Source of the DNA: Deltaproteobacteria bacterium
GTDB taxonomy: Bacteria; CG2-30-53-67
NCBI GenBank assembly: GCA_013151235.1
Contig: JAADIO010000061.1
Coordinates: forward strand, 1 to 51,611
Length of the DNA: 51,611 bases
Direction of reading: 5' to 3'
Part shown: positions 40,889 to 47,834 of the stretch, piece after piece
Position numbering within the stretch: position 1 is the first letter of the stretch
How the letters are laid out: every line of letters starts with the position of its first letter
The notes under the pieces: model-generated
Seen by the model: only the letters and a program-made list of their open reading frames with translations
The model's database searches: none
What the model was told of the DNA's origin: nothing
Made by a program: the position numbers and the translations under genes

Positions 40889-41959
40889 CTACTTTTCTTT
40901 CCGCATCTTGATCGGAATATAATTGCAAAAGGGCTCTTCCGCCAGATAGTCTTCATGGATCGCGTCGGCCCGCGCCCGGCAACCACCGCAGACGTTGATA
41001 TATTCACAGGCGCCGCATTTCCCCTTGTATTTCTTGAAATCCCGCAGATCCCGGAACAGCTCCGAATTCTCCCAAATCTCCCGGAACTTCTTTGTTTTCA
41101 CATTCCCCGCCGATTTCGGGAAATAGCTGCACGGCTTCACCTCGCCGAAACAATCGATCAGACAGATCGATTGCGCCGCAATGCACCCCTTACCCCCGCC
41201 GGTGGAAAACTTCAGGCTTCGCCGCTCAAAGGGAATCCCCTCGGCCTTGGCCAGTTGCGGTACGAGCCGGTAGTAATGGGGGGCACAGGTGGGACGCATG
41301 AGGATCTCCTTCTCCTTCTTCTCCTGCTCGTAGTGCCATTTCAGGATCTCTTCGTAGTCCTCCTTGGAGATCAGCTCGGCGGTAATCGCCTCTCCCCGGC
41401 CGGTCGGAACGATCATGAACATGTACCACGCCGTCGCCCCCAAATCCTTCGCCAGATGGAAAACGTTGGAAATATCGGTTTGGTTCCGACGGGTAAAGGA
41501 GGAATTGATGATGAACTCAATGCCGTGCTTCTTCAAGGTCCGTGCGCCACGGAGGATCCCTTCGAAGGAGCCCTCACAGTCCCGAAAGTTGTCATGGATC
41601 TCCGCGGAGGAACCGTCGAGGCTCAAAGAGACGATCCGAATCCCCGAGGCCTTGATTTTCTCGCAGATTTTGTCATCGACAAGGGTCCCGTTCGTGGCCA
41701 TGCACATGCGGAGGCCCTTTCCAGTCCCGTAGGCGGCCAGTTCAAAGATATCTTTCCGCAGGAGGGGCTCCCCGCCGGAAAGAACGACGACAGGGCTGCA
41801 AAACTCGACAATGTCATCAATGAGCTTCTTCCCCTCCACCGTGGTGAAATCTCCCTCCGAAGCCGTGAGATCGGAGGAACAACGGCAGTGAACACAATGA
41901 AGATTGCACCGCTGTGTCGTCTCCCAGGCAATCCATTTGGGGATAAATTCTTTGGTCAT
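40889..41959 (-). CDS. ahbD: Radical SAM/SPASM enzyme, AhbD-like (haem b synthase) or AhbC-like
   Basis: Oxygen-sensitive Fe-S enzyme of 356 residues. The N-terminus [20 protein letters not shown] contains the CxxxCxxC cluster site and matches the AhbC/AhbD/NirJ group. [14 protein letters not shown] and MATNGTLVD are radical SAM core motifs. The SPASM end has CSYFP and [19 protein letters not shown] for auxiliary clusters. AhbD removes two propionate carboxyls from iron-coproporphyrin III to give haem b. hemE and hemH lie just downstream, which favours a haem function and the AhbD role over peptide-maturing rSAM enzymes. AhbC cannot be excluded without alignment. The start ATG 41959 has AGGGGAAACC upstream. 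Confidence 0.75.
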   Translation of the reverse strand: MTKEFIPKWIAWETTQRCNLHCVHCRCSSDLTASEGDFTTVEGKKLIDDIVEFCSPVVVLSGGEPLLRKDIFELAAYGTGKGLRMCMATNGTLVDDKICEKIKASGIRIVSLSLDGSSAEIHDNFRDCEGSFEGILRGARTLKKHGIEFIINSSFTRRNQTDISNVFHLAKDLGATAWYMFMIVPTGRGEAITAELISKEDYEEILKWHYEQEKKEKEILMRPTCAPHYYRLVPQLAKAEGIPFERRSLKFSTGGGKGCIAAQSICLIDCFGEVKPCSYFPKSAGNVKTKKFREIWENSELFRDLRDFKKYKGKCGACEYINVCGGCRARADAIHEDYLAEEPFCNYIPIKMRKEK

Positions 41960-42049
41960 AGGTTTCCCCTGTCTCCGGTATAATATTCACGTATCTGTAT
42001 ATTTTTATCACAAAGAACAGCTGAATTCAATCCGAATAGCATTATATTT

Positions 42050-42973
42050 CTACCAGATCCTCACCCGCGCCTTGATCCCCCGCTTTTCCATTATATCCTT
42101 TATATCCGGGACATCCTCCACGAAGAAGTGGTCCACATGGTCCAGGGAGGTCTTGAGGCGCCCGGAGAGATCCTGGAAATCGTCCAGGGTGCCGGGAAGT
42201 TTCTCCGAGACGATGGAGAGATTCTTCATCGTCTTCCCGAGGTTTTCGGCAAGGTCGGGTGACTTCTTTTCAAGATCGGACGTCAGTTTCTCCAGGCGGG
42301 CAAGGATGAGATTCAGGTTCTTCGCCGTCTTTGGAGCATTCTTCCCGAAGGAAACGGAGATCCGCTCCAGGTTGTGAATGGTGCGGTTCAGCGATTCCTT
42401 GTTGTCGGAGATCAGATCCTTCGCATCCCGGGTCAGTTGATCCAGGTTCCCGATCGTCCGGTCCAGCTTCCCGCTGTTGTCGGCCAGGGTCTTCACCACC
42501 CGGCTCAAATTGTCCGCGAAGCCTTCGGCCTCAAAACGGTCAATGAAATGCCCGACCTTGTCGACAAACTGATTCATGTCGATTGCCTTGGTCGCCTTCG
42601 TGATCACATCACCGTCCCGCAAGGGGCCGGCCGTGCTCTCCGCCGGGATGATCAGTTCCAGAAAATTCTCCCCTAACAGGCTTTCGGGACGGATCTTCGC
42701 CTCCACATCACGGGGGACCACCACATCTCCGGTCAGACGGATCTTGACTTCCGCCTTCCCCCCCCTGAAGGCCAAGGAGGTAATCTTCCCGAAGTTCACC
42801 CCCTTGATCTTCACGTCCCCCCCCTTCTTCAGCCCCGTGGCGTCATTAAAAACGACCGTCACCTCACGCCCCTGATGCAGAGAAAAGGATCCGACTTTGA
42901 AAGCGAGGTAAAAAAACATTGCAATGGCAAGGAGAACGAACATACCGAGTATGACAAAACGATTCCGGCCCAT
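42050..42973 (-). CDS. mlaD: MlaD-type MCE-domain protein
   Basis: Substrate-binding part of an inner-membrane phospholipid transporter, 307 residues. One N-terminal anchor (about 8-27) is followed by a single MCE domain at about 35-112 (VTVVFNDATGLKKGGDVKIK, GVNFGKITSLAF, LLGENFLELI). The remaining 180 residues are coiled-coil-like helix, longer than in E. coli MlaD (183 residues total) and more like LetB/PqiB-type or deltaproteobacterial MCE proteins. It is the last gene of mlaE-mlaE-mlaF-mlaD, 97 bp after mlaF, with a small tandem repeat in the gap. Confidence 0.9.
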   Translation of the reverse strand: MGRNRFVILGMFVLLAIAMFFYLAFKVGSFSLHQGREVTVVFNDATGLKKGGDVKIKGVNFGKITSLAFRGGKAEVKIRLTGDVVVPRDVEAKIRPESLLGENFLELIIPAESTAGPLRDGDVITKATKAIDMNQFVDKVGHFIDRFEAEGFADNLSRVVKTLADNSGKLDRTIGNLDQLTRDAKDLISDNKESLNRTIHNLERISVSFGKNAPKTAKNLNLILARLEKLTSDLEKKSPDLAENLGKTMKNLSIVSEKLPGTLDDFQDLSGRLKTSLDHVDHFFVEDVPDIKDIMEKRGIKARVRIW

Positions 42974-42991
42974 GAGGTCCCTCTCATAATT

Positions 42992-43023
42992 CCGCTGTCA
43001 GCAATCCGCTGTCAGCAATCCGC
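42992..43023. repeat. 14-bp tandem repeat between mlaF and mlaD
   Basis: CCGCTGTCAGCAAT occurs twice in tandem (42992-43005 and 43006-43019), followed by CCGC of a third unit. It is a short local duplication with no spacer, of the CAGCAATCAGC type also seen in short form near 20330. Confidence 0.8.
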
Positions 43024-43070
43024 CAAAAAACACCATTGTTTCCCTTGCATCCCATCAATGCAGATCAAGA

Positions 43071-43835
43071 TCAAGATTCACAGACAGGCGGCACGATCTG
43101 AATCGGCCCCTCCGAACTGCGGCCGAAAAACTGCTTTAACACATCATTGTCCATGGTACGGACCTCCTCCTTCGATCCGAAGGCCACCAGTTTTCCCGCC
43201 CAGAGCATCCCGATATAATCTGCAATCTTGAAGGTACTTTGAATATCATGACTGACAACGATGAAGGTACATTTCGAACGTTGCTGCATCTCCAGGATCA
43301 GGTTATCGATCGAATCGGCCGTCACCGGATCAAGCCCCGATGAAGGTTCGTCGAAAACGACAATGTGGGGCTCCAGGGCAATGGCCCGGGCCAGCCCCAC
43401 CCGGTTCCGCTGCCCACCGGAAAGTTCCGAAGGCCACCGGCAATCGGAATTGGCCATCCCCACGGCGGCCAGTTTTTCGGCAACAATCTCACGGATTTCA
43501 TCCTCCGGCAGGTTCCGATGCTCCCGTAAGGGAAAGGCCACATTCTCCCCCACGGACATGGAGTCGAAAAGTGCCCCGTTCTGAAAAAGGACGCCGAACT
43601 TCTTCCGGAACTCGTAGAGTTCTCCGGGAGGCATACGGGAAATCACCTCTCCGTCAACAATGACCTCCCCGGCATCGGGCTTCATCAGACCGACTAAAAG
43701 CTTGATGAAGATGCTCTTGCCCGTACCGGACGGCCCGATAATCATGGTGATCTTCCCCTCGGGAATCACGCATGAGACATCATCGAGGACCACAAGGTCA
43801 TCGAAGGCCTTGCTGACATGACGGTATTCAATCAT
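43071..43835 (-). CDS. mlaF: MlaF-type ABC transporter ATPase
   Basis: Cytoplasmic ATPase of the Mla/MCE phospholipid transporter, 254 residues. Walker A is GPSGTGKSIFIKLL, the Q-loop is VLFQNGALFDSMSV, the signature is LSGGQRNRVGLARAI, Walker B is IVVFDEPSSGLD, and the H-loop is VVSHDIQSTF. QNGALFDS is characteristic of MlaF. It starts two bases after the upstream mlaE stop, so the two are coupled. The acidic C-terminal tail seen in some MlaF proteins is short here. Confidence 0.94.
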   Translation of the reverse strand: MIEYRHVSKAFDDLVVLDDVSCVIPEGKITMIIGPSGTGKSIFIKLLVGLMKPDAGEVIVDGEVISRMPPGELYEFRKKFGVLFQNGALFDSMSVGENVAFPLREHRNLPEDEIREIVAEKLAAVGMANSDCRWPSELSGGQRNRVGLARAIALEPHIVVFDEPSSGLDPVTADSIDNLILEMQQRSKCTFIVVSHDIQSTFKIADYIGMLWAGKLVAFGSKEEVRTMDNDVLKQFFGRSSEGPIQIVPPVCES

Positions 43836-43837
43836 AA

Positions 43838-44611
43838 TTACATAAACATGATCTGCGTCAGGACAATATTGATAAAAACGACCGCCGTGGACATCCGGAC
43901 CACGGCAAGGTTTGTCGCCACCCCCACTCCCCTGGCCCCGCCCGAGGCGGTATAGCCGCTGTAACAGGAGACGGTCGTTACGATCGCTCCGAAGACCGAC
44001 CCCTTGACCATCCCCTTCAGCAGATCCTGAATCGTAATATTGGCGAACACAAGATCCATGAAGGCGCTTCCATTCAGATGGAGTTGAAAAACCGCCACGA
44101 GATATGCTGCAAGAGTACTCACAAAATAGGTAACCACCACCAGGAGCGGAAGAACCAGAATGGCAGCGAGAATCCGTGGAAGGATCATGTAGGGATAGGG
44201 ATTGACCCCCATCACCTCAAGGGCGTCGATCTGTTTCCCGATCCGCATGCTCCCGATCCTCGCCGCCATTTGCGTTCCCGCCTTGGCCCCGGCAATCAGC
44301 CCGGCAATCATGGGGGAAAGTTCGCGGATATTCGCTACGGCTACGAACATTCCCACCAAGTCCTGTGCCCCGAACTTCTTGAAGATGACATACCCTTCCA
44401 CGCAGAGATTCATGCCGATGAAGGCCGCCACCGGGAAGAGGACCGGCAGGGACCGGCTGCCGATCGTGTTCATCTCATCAATGAAGTTTAGAAAATAGAA
44501 CTTCCGGGAAAAAAGGCTCCGGACCGACTCCATGAGAAAGAAGGCAAACCGGCCGAACTCCTCGAAGAGAAAATCAAGAAGCCCGCGGGACTGGAGGGAG
44601 GGTAAGGCCAT
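43838..44611 (-). CDS. mlaE: MlaE-type permease (second of two)
   Basis: Inner-membrane permease of the MCE transporter, 257 residues with five or six hydrophobic helices. The family core is seen in LVGMFVAVANIRELSPMIAG, AGAKAGTQMAARIGSMRIGK, QIDALEVMGVNPYPYMILPR and the GYTASGGARGVGVATNLAVV end. It lies nine bases after the other mlaE-like gene and is clearly a diverged paralogue of it, not a recent duplicate. The pair probably forms a heterodimer on which MlaF acts; this is inference. Confidence 0.92.
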   Translation of the reverse strand: MALPSLQSRGLLDFLFEEFGRFAFFLMESVRSLFSRKFYFLNFIDEMNTIGSRSLPVLFPVAAFIGMNLCVEGYVIFKKFGAQDLVGMFVAVANIRELSPMIAGLIAGAKAGTQMAARIGSMRIGKQIDALEVMGVNPYPYMILPRILAAILVLPLLVVVTYFVSTLAAYLVAVFQLHLNGSAFMDLVFANITIQDLLKGMVKGSVFGAIVTTVSCYSGYTASGGARGVGVATNLAVVRMSTAVVFINIVLTQIMFM

Positions 44612-44620
44612 ATTTGCATC

Positions 44621-45400
44621 CTAGAAACTGAAGCCGAAAAAGGCTGTCGTCAGGAAATAGTTCATCACCATGATGGAAACCACCGAAGAGACGACGGTAT
44701 CGTTCGTCGCCTGCCCCACACCGGCCGCCCCGTCCCGGACATGGAAACCGTAATAACAGGAGATGAGGATCACCAGGAGCCCGAAACAGGCCGCCTTGAT
44801 AATTCCGCCGCTAATGTCCGTCATGCTCAACCATTTGAAAAGGTTCCCCATGAAACCACCGCCGTTGGAGCCTTGCACCATCACCGTGATGACATAGCCG
44901 CCCATGATCCCCGTAAAGGTGCCGATCAGGGTTAATATGGGGGTAATCAGGAGACCCGCCAGCATGCGCGGGACAATGAGGGCCTTATAGGGATTGACGG
45001 CCATGACCTCATAGGCGTCGATCTCTCCCTTGACCCGCATCGCTCCCAATTCGGCGGCAATCTCCGCCCCCGTCTGGGAGGCAACCATGATCGCCGTCAT
45101 CACCGGAGCAATCTCCCGGAACAGTGTTACGGAGAGCAGGCTGCTTGTCATCGTCGTAGCACCGAAGATTGCAAAGACCTTGAGACTCTCCATGGCCATC
45201 ACGGCACCCATGGGAGCAAGGACAAAGAGGATCGGGACCATGCAATGAACGCACATCCGTTCCATCTGTTCCAACAGGTTTCGGAAATAGAATTTCGGAG
45301 AGAAGACCGCAAACAGGACGTCCAGAAAAAATCGGGCGATCCTCCCCAGAGCTGGAACCACGGGGAAGTAGCGGGTAATCATCTCGGCAGCCCATTCCAT
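44621..45400 (-). CDS. mlaE: MlaE-type permease (first of two)
   Basis: Permease of 259 residues and first gene of the mla operon. Hydrophobic helices match its paralogue. Core motifs are LFREIAPVMTAIMVASQTGA, EIAAELGAMRVKGEIDAYEV, MAVNPYKALIVPRMLAGLLI and RDGAAGVGQATNDTVVSSVV. The E-x-D-A-(Y/L)-E-V-M-x-V-N-P block is conserved in both copies. It is preceded by a good sigma70 promoter (45484-45513). Overlapping AGGGGTGA supplies a moderate ribosome site. MlaC and MlaB are not present in this operon. Confidence 0.92.
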   Translation of the reverse strand: MEWAAEMITRYFPVVPALGRIARFFLDVLFAVFSPKFYFRNLLEQMERMCVHCMVPILFVLAPMGAVMAMESLKVFAIFGATTMTSSLLSVTLFREIAPVMTAIMVASQTGAEIAAELGAMRVKGEIDAYEVMAVNPYKALIVPRMLAGLLITPILTLIGTFTGIMGGYVITVMVQGSNGGGFMGNLFKWLSMTDISGGIIKAACFGLLVILISCYYGFHVRDGAAGVGQATNDTVVSSVVSIMVMNYFLTTAFFGFSF

Positions 45401-45483
45401 GACGGTTCATCACCCCTTTAACCTGAGAACTTTCGCTTCGGAAGATCTTGACAGCTCTTTCAGCGATCTTTAGAACCGGGCCT

Positions 45484-45513
45484 ATCATAGTATGAAAACC
45501 GTTGATTTGTCAA
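45484..45513 (-). promoter_or_regulatory. sigma70 promoter of the mla operon
   Basis: On the minus strand TTGACA (45513-45508), an 18-bp spacer and TATGAT (45489-45484) give a near-consensus promoter, with the start near 45477 and a leader of about 75 nt before mlaE. Confidence 0.7.
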
Positions 45514-45566
45514 CAAAAGGGGGAGCGAAGGAGGCTCTTTGCACACCGGTCGAGAATATGATTTCA

Positions 45567-45595
45567 TTGACAAGGCAGCACGGACATAGTATGAA
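45567..45595 (+). promoter_or_regulatory. sigma70 promoter of the small lipoprotein/radical SAM unit
   Basis: TTGACA (45567-45572), a 17-bp spacer and TATGAA (45590-45595) lie 42 bases before the ATG of the 44-residue lipoprotein. It is divergent from the mla promoter. Confidence 0.6.
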
Positions 45596-45637
45596 AGAAA
45601 AGTCGTCACCTCCATCACACTTTACGAAAGAGTCACC

Positions 45638-45772
45638 ATGAACCCCCGCCTCCGGAAATGTATGGGGATACTTATTTTGACCGTAGCCTGCGGCGGAGAA
45701 AAAAGCAAGACCTGCACGACACCGGAGGAAAAGGTCAAAACCTCCCAGGGGGAACCAACATTCAGATTATGA
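45638..45772 (+). CDS. Very small putative lipoprotein (44 residues)
   Basis: A short frame from ATG 45638 encodes MNPRLRKCMGILILTVACGG followed by 24 polar residues (EKSKTCTTPEEKVKTSQGEP and a short end). It has a basic n-region, a hydrophobic core and a lipobox (TVAC, Cys18), after which only a charged tail remains, as in small entericidin- or Blc-like lipoproteins. It sits 42 bases after a good promoter and 16 bases before the radical SAM gene. No clear ribosome site is seen, and no family is recognised. It may instead be the leader of the next gene. Confidence 0.5.
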   Translation: MNPRLRKCMGILILTVACGGEKSKTCTTPEEKVKTSQGEPTFRL

Positions 45773-45788
45773 AAGCAGGAAAATAATT

Positions 45789-47108
45789 ATGCCCTCATCC
45801 CCAAAAAGACCCTTACTGCTCTTAATCCAGCCCGCACAGGAAAGTGACCGGCTCGGGACAAAACGGAGGCGTACGACCGGCTTTCCGAAGGTCACCCTTC
45901 CTCTGCTTGCCGCCTATGCGGAGGAACGCTTCGATGTCCGTATCGTGGATGAAAGTGTGGACGACATCGACTTCCGTATGAAGCCCGACCTGGTTGCAGT
46001 AACGGTCCTGACCCTGACGTCTAAACGGGCCTATGAAATCGCTGATGCCTTCCGGAAAGAGGGAGTCAAAGTTGTCCTCGGGGGTCCCCATGTCTATTTC
46101 TTCCCGGAAGAAGCGGCAAAGCATGCGGATGCGCTTGTCCTGCGGGAGGCCGAAACGGCCTGGCCGCCACTCCTGAAGGATTTCTTAAACGGCGACATGA
46201 AGGCCCGATACGAAGGGGAGCACCTGCACGATATGAAAGGGCTTCCCCGTCCCCGGCTTGAGTTGCTCAGACGCAATGCCTACCACACTGTGAACGTGAT
46301 CGAAACGGGAAGAGGATGTCCGCACCGATGTACATATTGCAGTGTAACACTCTACTGGGGACATACATTCAGATTGCGACCGATTGAAGAGGTCATCGAG
46401 GAGATACGTTCCATGCCTCCGGGGGAAATCGCTTTTATCGATGACAATATCATCGGCTCACCCAGGCGTGCCAAAGAACTTTTTCGAGCCATTACCCCGC
46501 TGAAACGGACCTGGGCCAGCCAGGCGGACCTCAAGATCGCAAGGGATCCCGAACTCCTCCGGCTCTGCGCCGAAAGTGGATGCCGCTGGTTGTTCATGGG
46601 TCTTGAGAGCGTCAATTCAGAAAACATCGCCGACGTGGGAAAATCCCGAACGAATCCCGTGGAAGAGTACGCAGCGTCCATTGCCACGATTCATCAGGCG
46701 GGGATCAAAGTCTTGGGCTCCTTCATCTTCGGCCTCGACCATGACACAAGTGACGTGTTTGATAACACCGTCGATTTCTGTATCCGCAACGGACTGGCTG
46801 CAGCAAACTTTTATATTTTCACACCCATGCCGTTCACAAAGCTCTTCGACGAGATGAAGGACGATGGACGCATACTTCACGAAGACTGGTCGAGGTATGA
46901 TGCCAACCATGTGGTCTTCAAACCCAAAAACATGACCCCGGAGGAACTGATGGAAGGATACCTCGGGGCCTACCGGTCGTTCTACGGAACCTCCTCGATC
47001 CTTCGGCGGACATTGCAGCACCTGCCGAGACGGCCTCTGCAAGTTCTTGCCTACAACCTGGCCCGAAAATTTCACTACAAACGTTTCCGGGAAGTATGCG
47101 AATGGTAA
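45789..47108 (+). CDS. B12-binding-type radical SAM protein (class B/BchE-HpnJ group)
   Basis: Protein of 439 residues. Residues 1-130 form a Rossmann-like domain of the cobalamin-binding type (VTLPLLAAYAEERFDVRIVD, VVLGGPHVYFFPEEAAKHAD) without an evident DxHxxG base-off motif. The radical SAM core has the cluster site ETGRGCPHRCTYCSV, followed by AFIDDNIIGSPRRAKELFRA and GCRWLFMGLESVNSENI. A basic C-terminal region (RRTLQHLPRRPLQVLAYNLA) may touch membrane. AGGA lies eight bases before the ATG. Relatives modify hopanoids, bacteriochlorophyll or antibiotics, but the substrate here is unknown. It probably shares a transcript with the small lipoprotein. Confidence 0.85.
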   Translation: MPSSPKRPLLLLIQPAQESDRLGTKRRRTTGFPKVTLPLLAAYAEERFDVRIVDESVDDIDFRMKPDLVAVTVLTLTSKRAYEIADAFRKEGVKVVLGGPHVYFFPEEAAKHADALVLREAETAWPPLLKDFLNGDMKARYEGEHLHDMKGLPRPRLELLRRNAYHTVNVIETGRGCPHRCTYCSVTLYWGHTFRLRPIEEVIEEIRSMPPGEIAFIDDNIIGSPRRAKELFRAITPLKRTWASQADLKIARDPELLRLCAESGCRWLFMGLESVNSENIADVGKSRTNPVEEYAASIATIHQAGIKVLGSFIFGLDHDTSDVFDNTVDFCIRNGLAAANFYIFTPMPFTKLFDEMKDDGRILHEDWSRYDANHVVFKPKNMTPEELMEGYLGAYRSFYGTSSILRRTLQHLPRRPLQVLAYNLARKFHYKRFREVCEW

Positions 47109-47149
47109 CCGCCGCAATCCTGTCCGCTGAAAAAAAGACAAGAATTCCC

Positions 47150-47178
47150 TTGACATGATGATCCGGATGTGGTCTACT
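47150..47178 (+). promoter_or_regulatory. sigma70 promoter of the cold-shock gene leader
   Basis: TTGACA (47150-47155), a 17-bp spacer and TCTACT (47173-47178) place a start near 47185, about 148 bases before the csp ATG. A long structured leader is typical for cold-shock genes. Confidence 0.55.
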
Positions 47179-47184
47179 GTGAGG

Positions 47185-47271
47185 CATAGTTTGGGTTGTG
47201 CAGATATATCATCGTAAATCAGATAAATATAAACCGCACAGATTGTCAAACCTGTGCGGTTTTCTTTTTTT
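47185..47271 (+). ncRNA. Putative leader RNA or small RNA ending in an intrinsic terminator, upstream of csp
   Basis: From the predicted start at about 47185 the RNA runs through an AU-rich region (GATATATCATCG, AGATAAATATAAA) into a strong terminator at 47231-47271. If termination is complete, this is an independent RNA of about 87 nt. If it is partial, it is an attenuator controlling csp. TGTGC near 47197 could pair with GCACA of the terminator's left arm and weaken it. No second clear promoter for csp is seen between 47272 and 47320, which favours attenuation. Confidence 0.45.
47231..47271 (+). terminator. Intrinsic terminator inside the csp leader
   Basis: AAACCGCACAG (47231-47241) pairs perfectly with CTGTGCGGTTT (47252-47262) around a 10-nt loop and is followed by TCTTTTTTT. 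It lies 123 bases after the radical SAM stop and 62 bases before the csp start, downstream of the csp promoter. Confidence 0.85.
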
Positions 47272-47332
47272 GGTCATCGGTCAAAACTGCACATTGGGTT
47301 ATTGTTTTATACCGAAGACAAAGGAGAACAAA

Positions 47333-47533
47333 ATGTCAGAAGGTACAGTGAAGTGGTTCAACGACGGCAAGGGTTTTGGTTTCATTGAGCAGGAAGATGG
47401 TCCTGACGTATTCGTCCATTTTTCCGAGATTCAGGATGAAGGCTTCAAAACCCTGGAAGAAGGTCAGAAGGTCAGCTTTGAAGTCAGCCAGGGGCAGAAA
47501 GGCCCCCAGGCCTCCAAAGTGATCAAGATGTAA
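47333..47533 (+). CDS. cspA: Cold-shock domain protein (CspA family)
   Basis: Single cold-shock domain of 66 residues that binds single-stranded nucleic acid and acts as an RNA chaperone. [20 protein letters not shown] contains RNP1 (KGFGFI), and DVFVHFSEI contains RNP2. AAGGAG lies seven bases before the ATG. It is a single-gene unit with its own terminator at 47557-47590 and a leader that contains another terminator. Family members can melt terminator hairpins, so self-regulation is possible. Several Csp paralogues are usual in such genomes. Confidence 0.96.
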   Translation: MSEGTVKWFNDGKGFGFIEQEDGPDVFVHFSEIQDEGFKTLEEGQKVSFEVSQGQKGPQASKVIKM

Positions 47534-47556
47534 CTCTTAAACAGAGGTTACGAACC

Positions 47557-47590
47557 AAAAAGCTCCGAGGGAAACCACGGAGCTTTTTTT
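47557..47590 (+). terminator. Intrinsic terminator after csp
   Basis: AAAAGCTCCG (47557-47566) pairs with CGGAGCTTTT (47578-47587), an 11-nt loop lies between, and the T-run continues to 47590. Confidence 0.9.
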
Positions 47591-47620
47591 ATGCCCTCAT
47601 TTGCTTCGCACACAAGATTT

Positions 47621-47797
47621 AATGGTGTCGTAAAAGTTGCTCACAAAGTTCCGTTCATGGTTCGACAGGCTTCCGAGCATGGTGAGCTTGCCGAACCACA
47701 CGAACGGAATATCAATAACTTACACCGTTCGTCCTGAGCGGGCCTGTGCTGAGCCGGCCGAAGGGTCGAAAGGCTTCGTAACTTTTTACGACACCAT
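47621..47797 (+). mobile_element. MITE-like element, copy 2, with perfect 8-bp target duplication
   Basis: The element is about 177 bp, bounded by AATGGTGTCGTAAAAGTT on the left and the inverse ATGGTGTCGTAAAAAGTT on the right. CAAGATTT is duplicated on both sides (47613-47620 and 47798-47805). The interior shares GGTTCGACAGGCTT, GAACGGAATATCAAT and ACTTACACCGTTCG with copy 1 but carries about 45 extra bases derived from the same motifs. It lies in the gap between csp and the convergent amylase gene and disrupts no frame. Confidence 0.85.
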
Positions 47798-47834
47798 CAA
47801 GATTTCGGAATCCCCAAAGTTGACCACAGCGGGA

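Noticed and set aside
40518-40928. Minus-strand open frame encoding HREHGE/TAKTQRT-like sequence
   Set aside because: It is the translation of the degenerate intergenic repeat and has low complexity; no conserved protein is expected.
42992-43023. Short tandem repeat considered as a CRISPR remnant
   Set aside because: Two and a bit 14-bp units with no spacers; no CRISPR array or cas gene is visible anywhere in the window.
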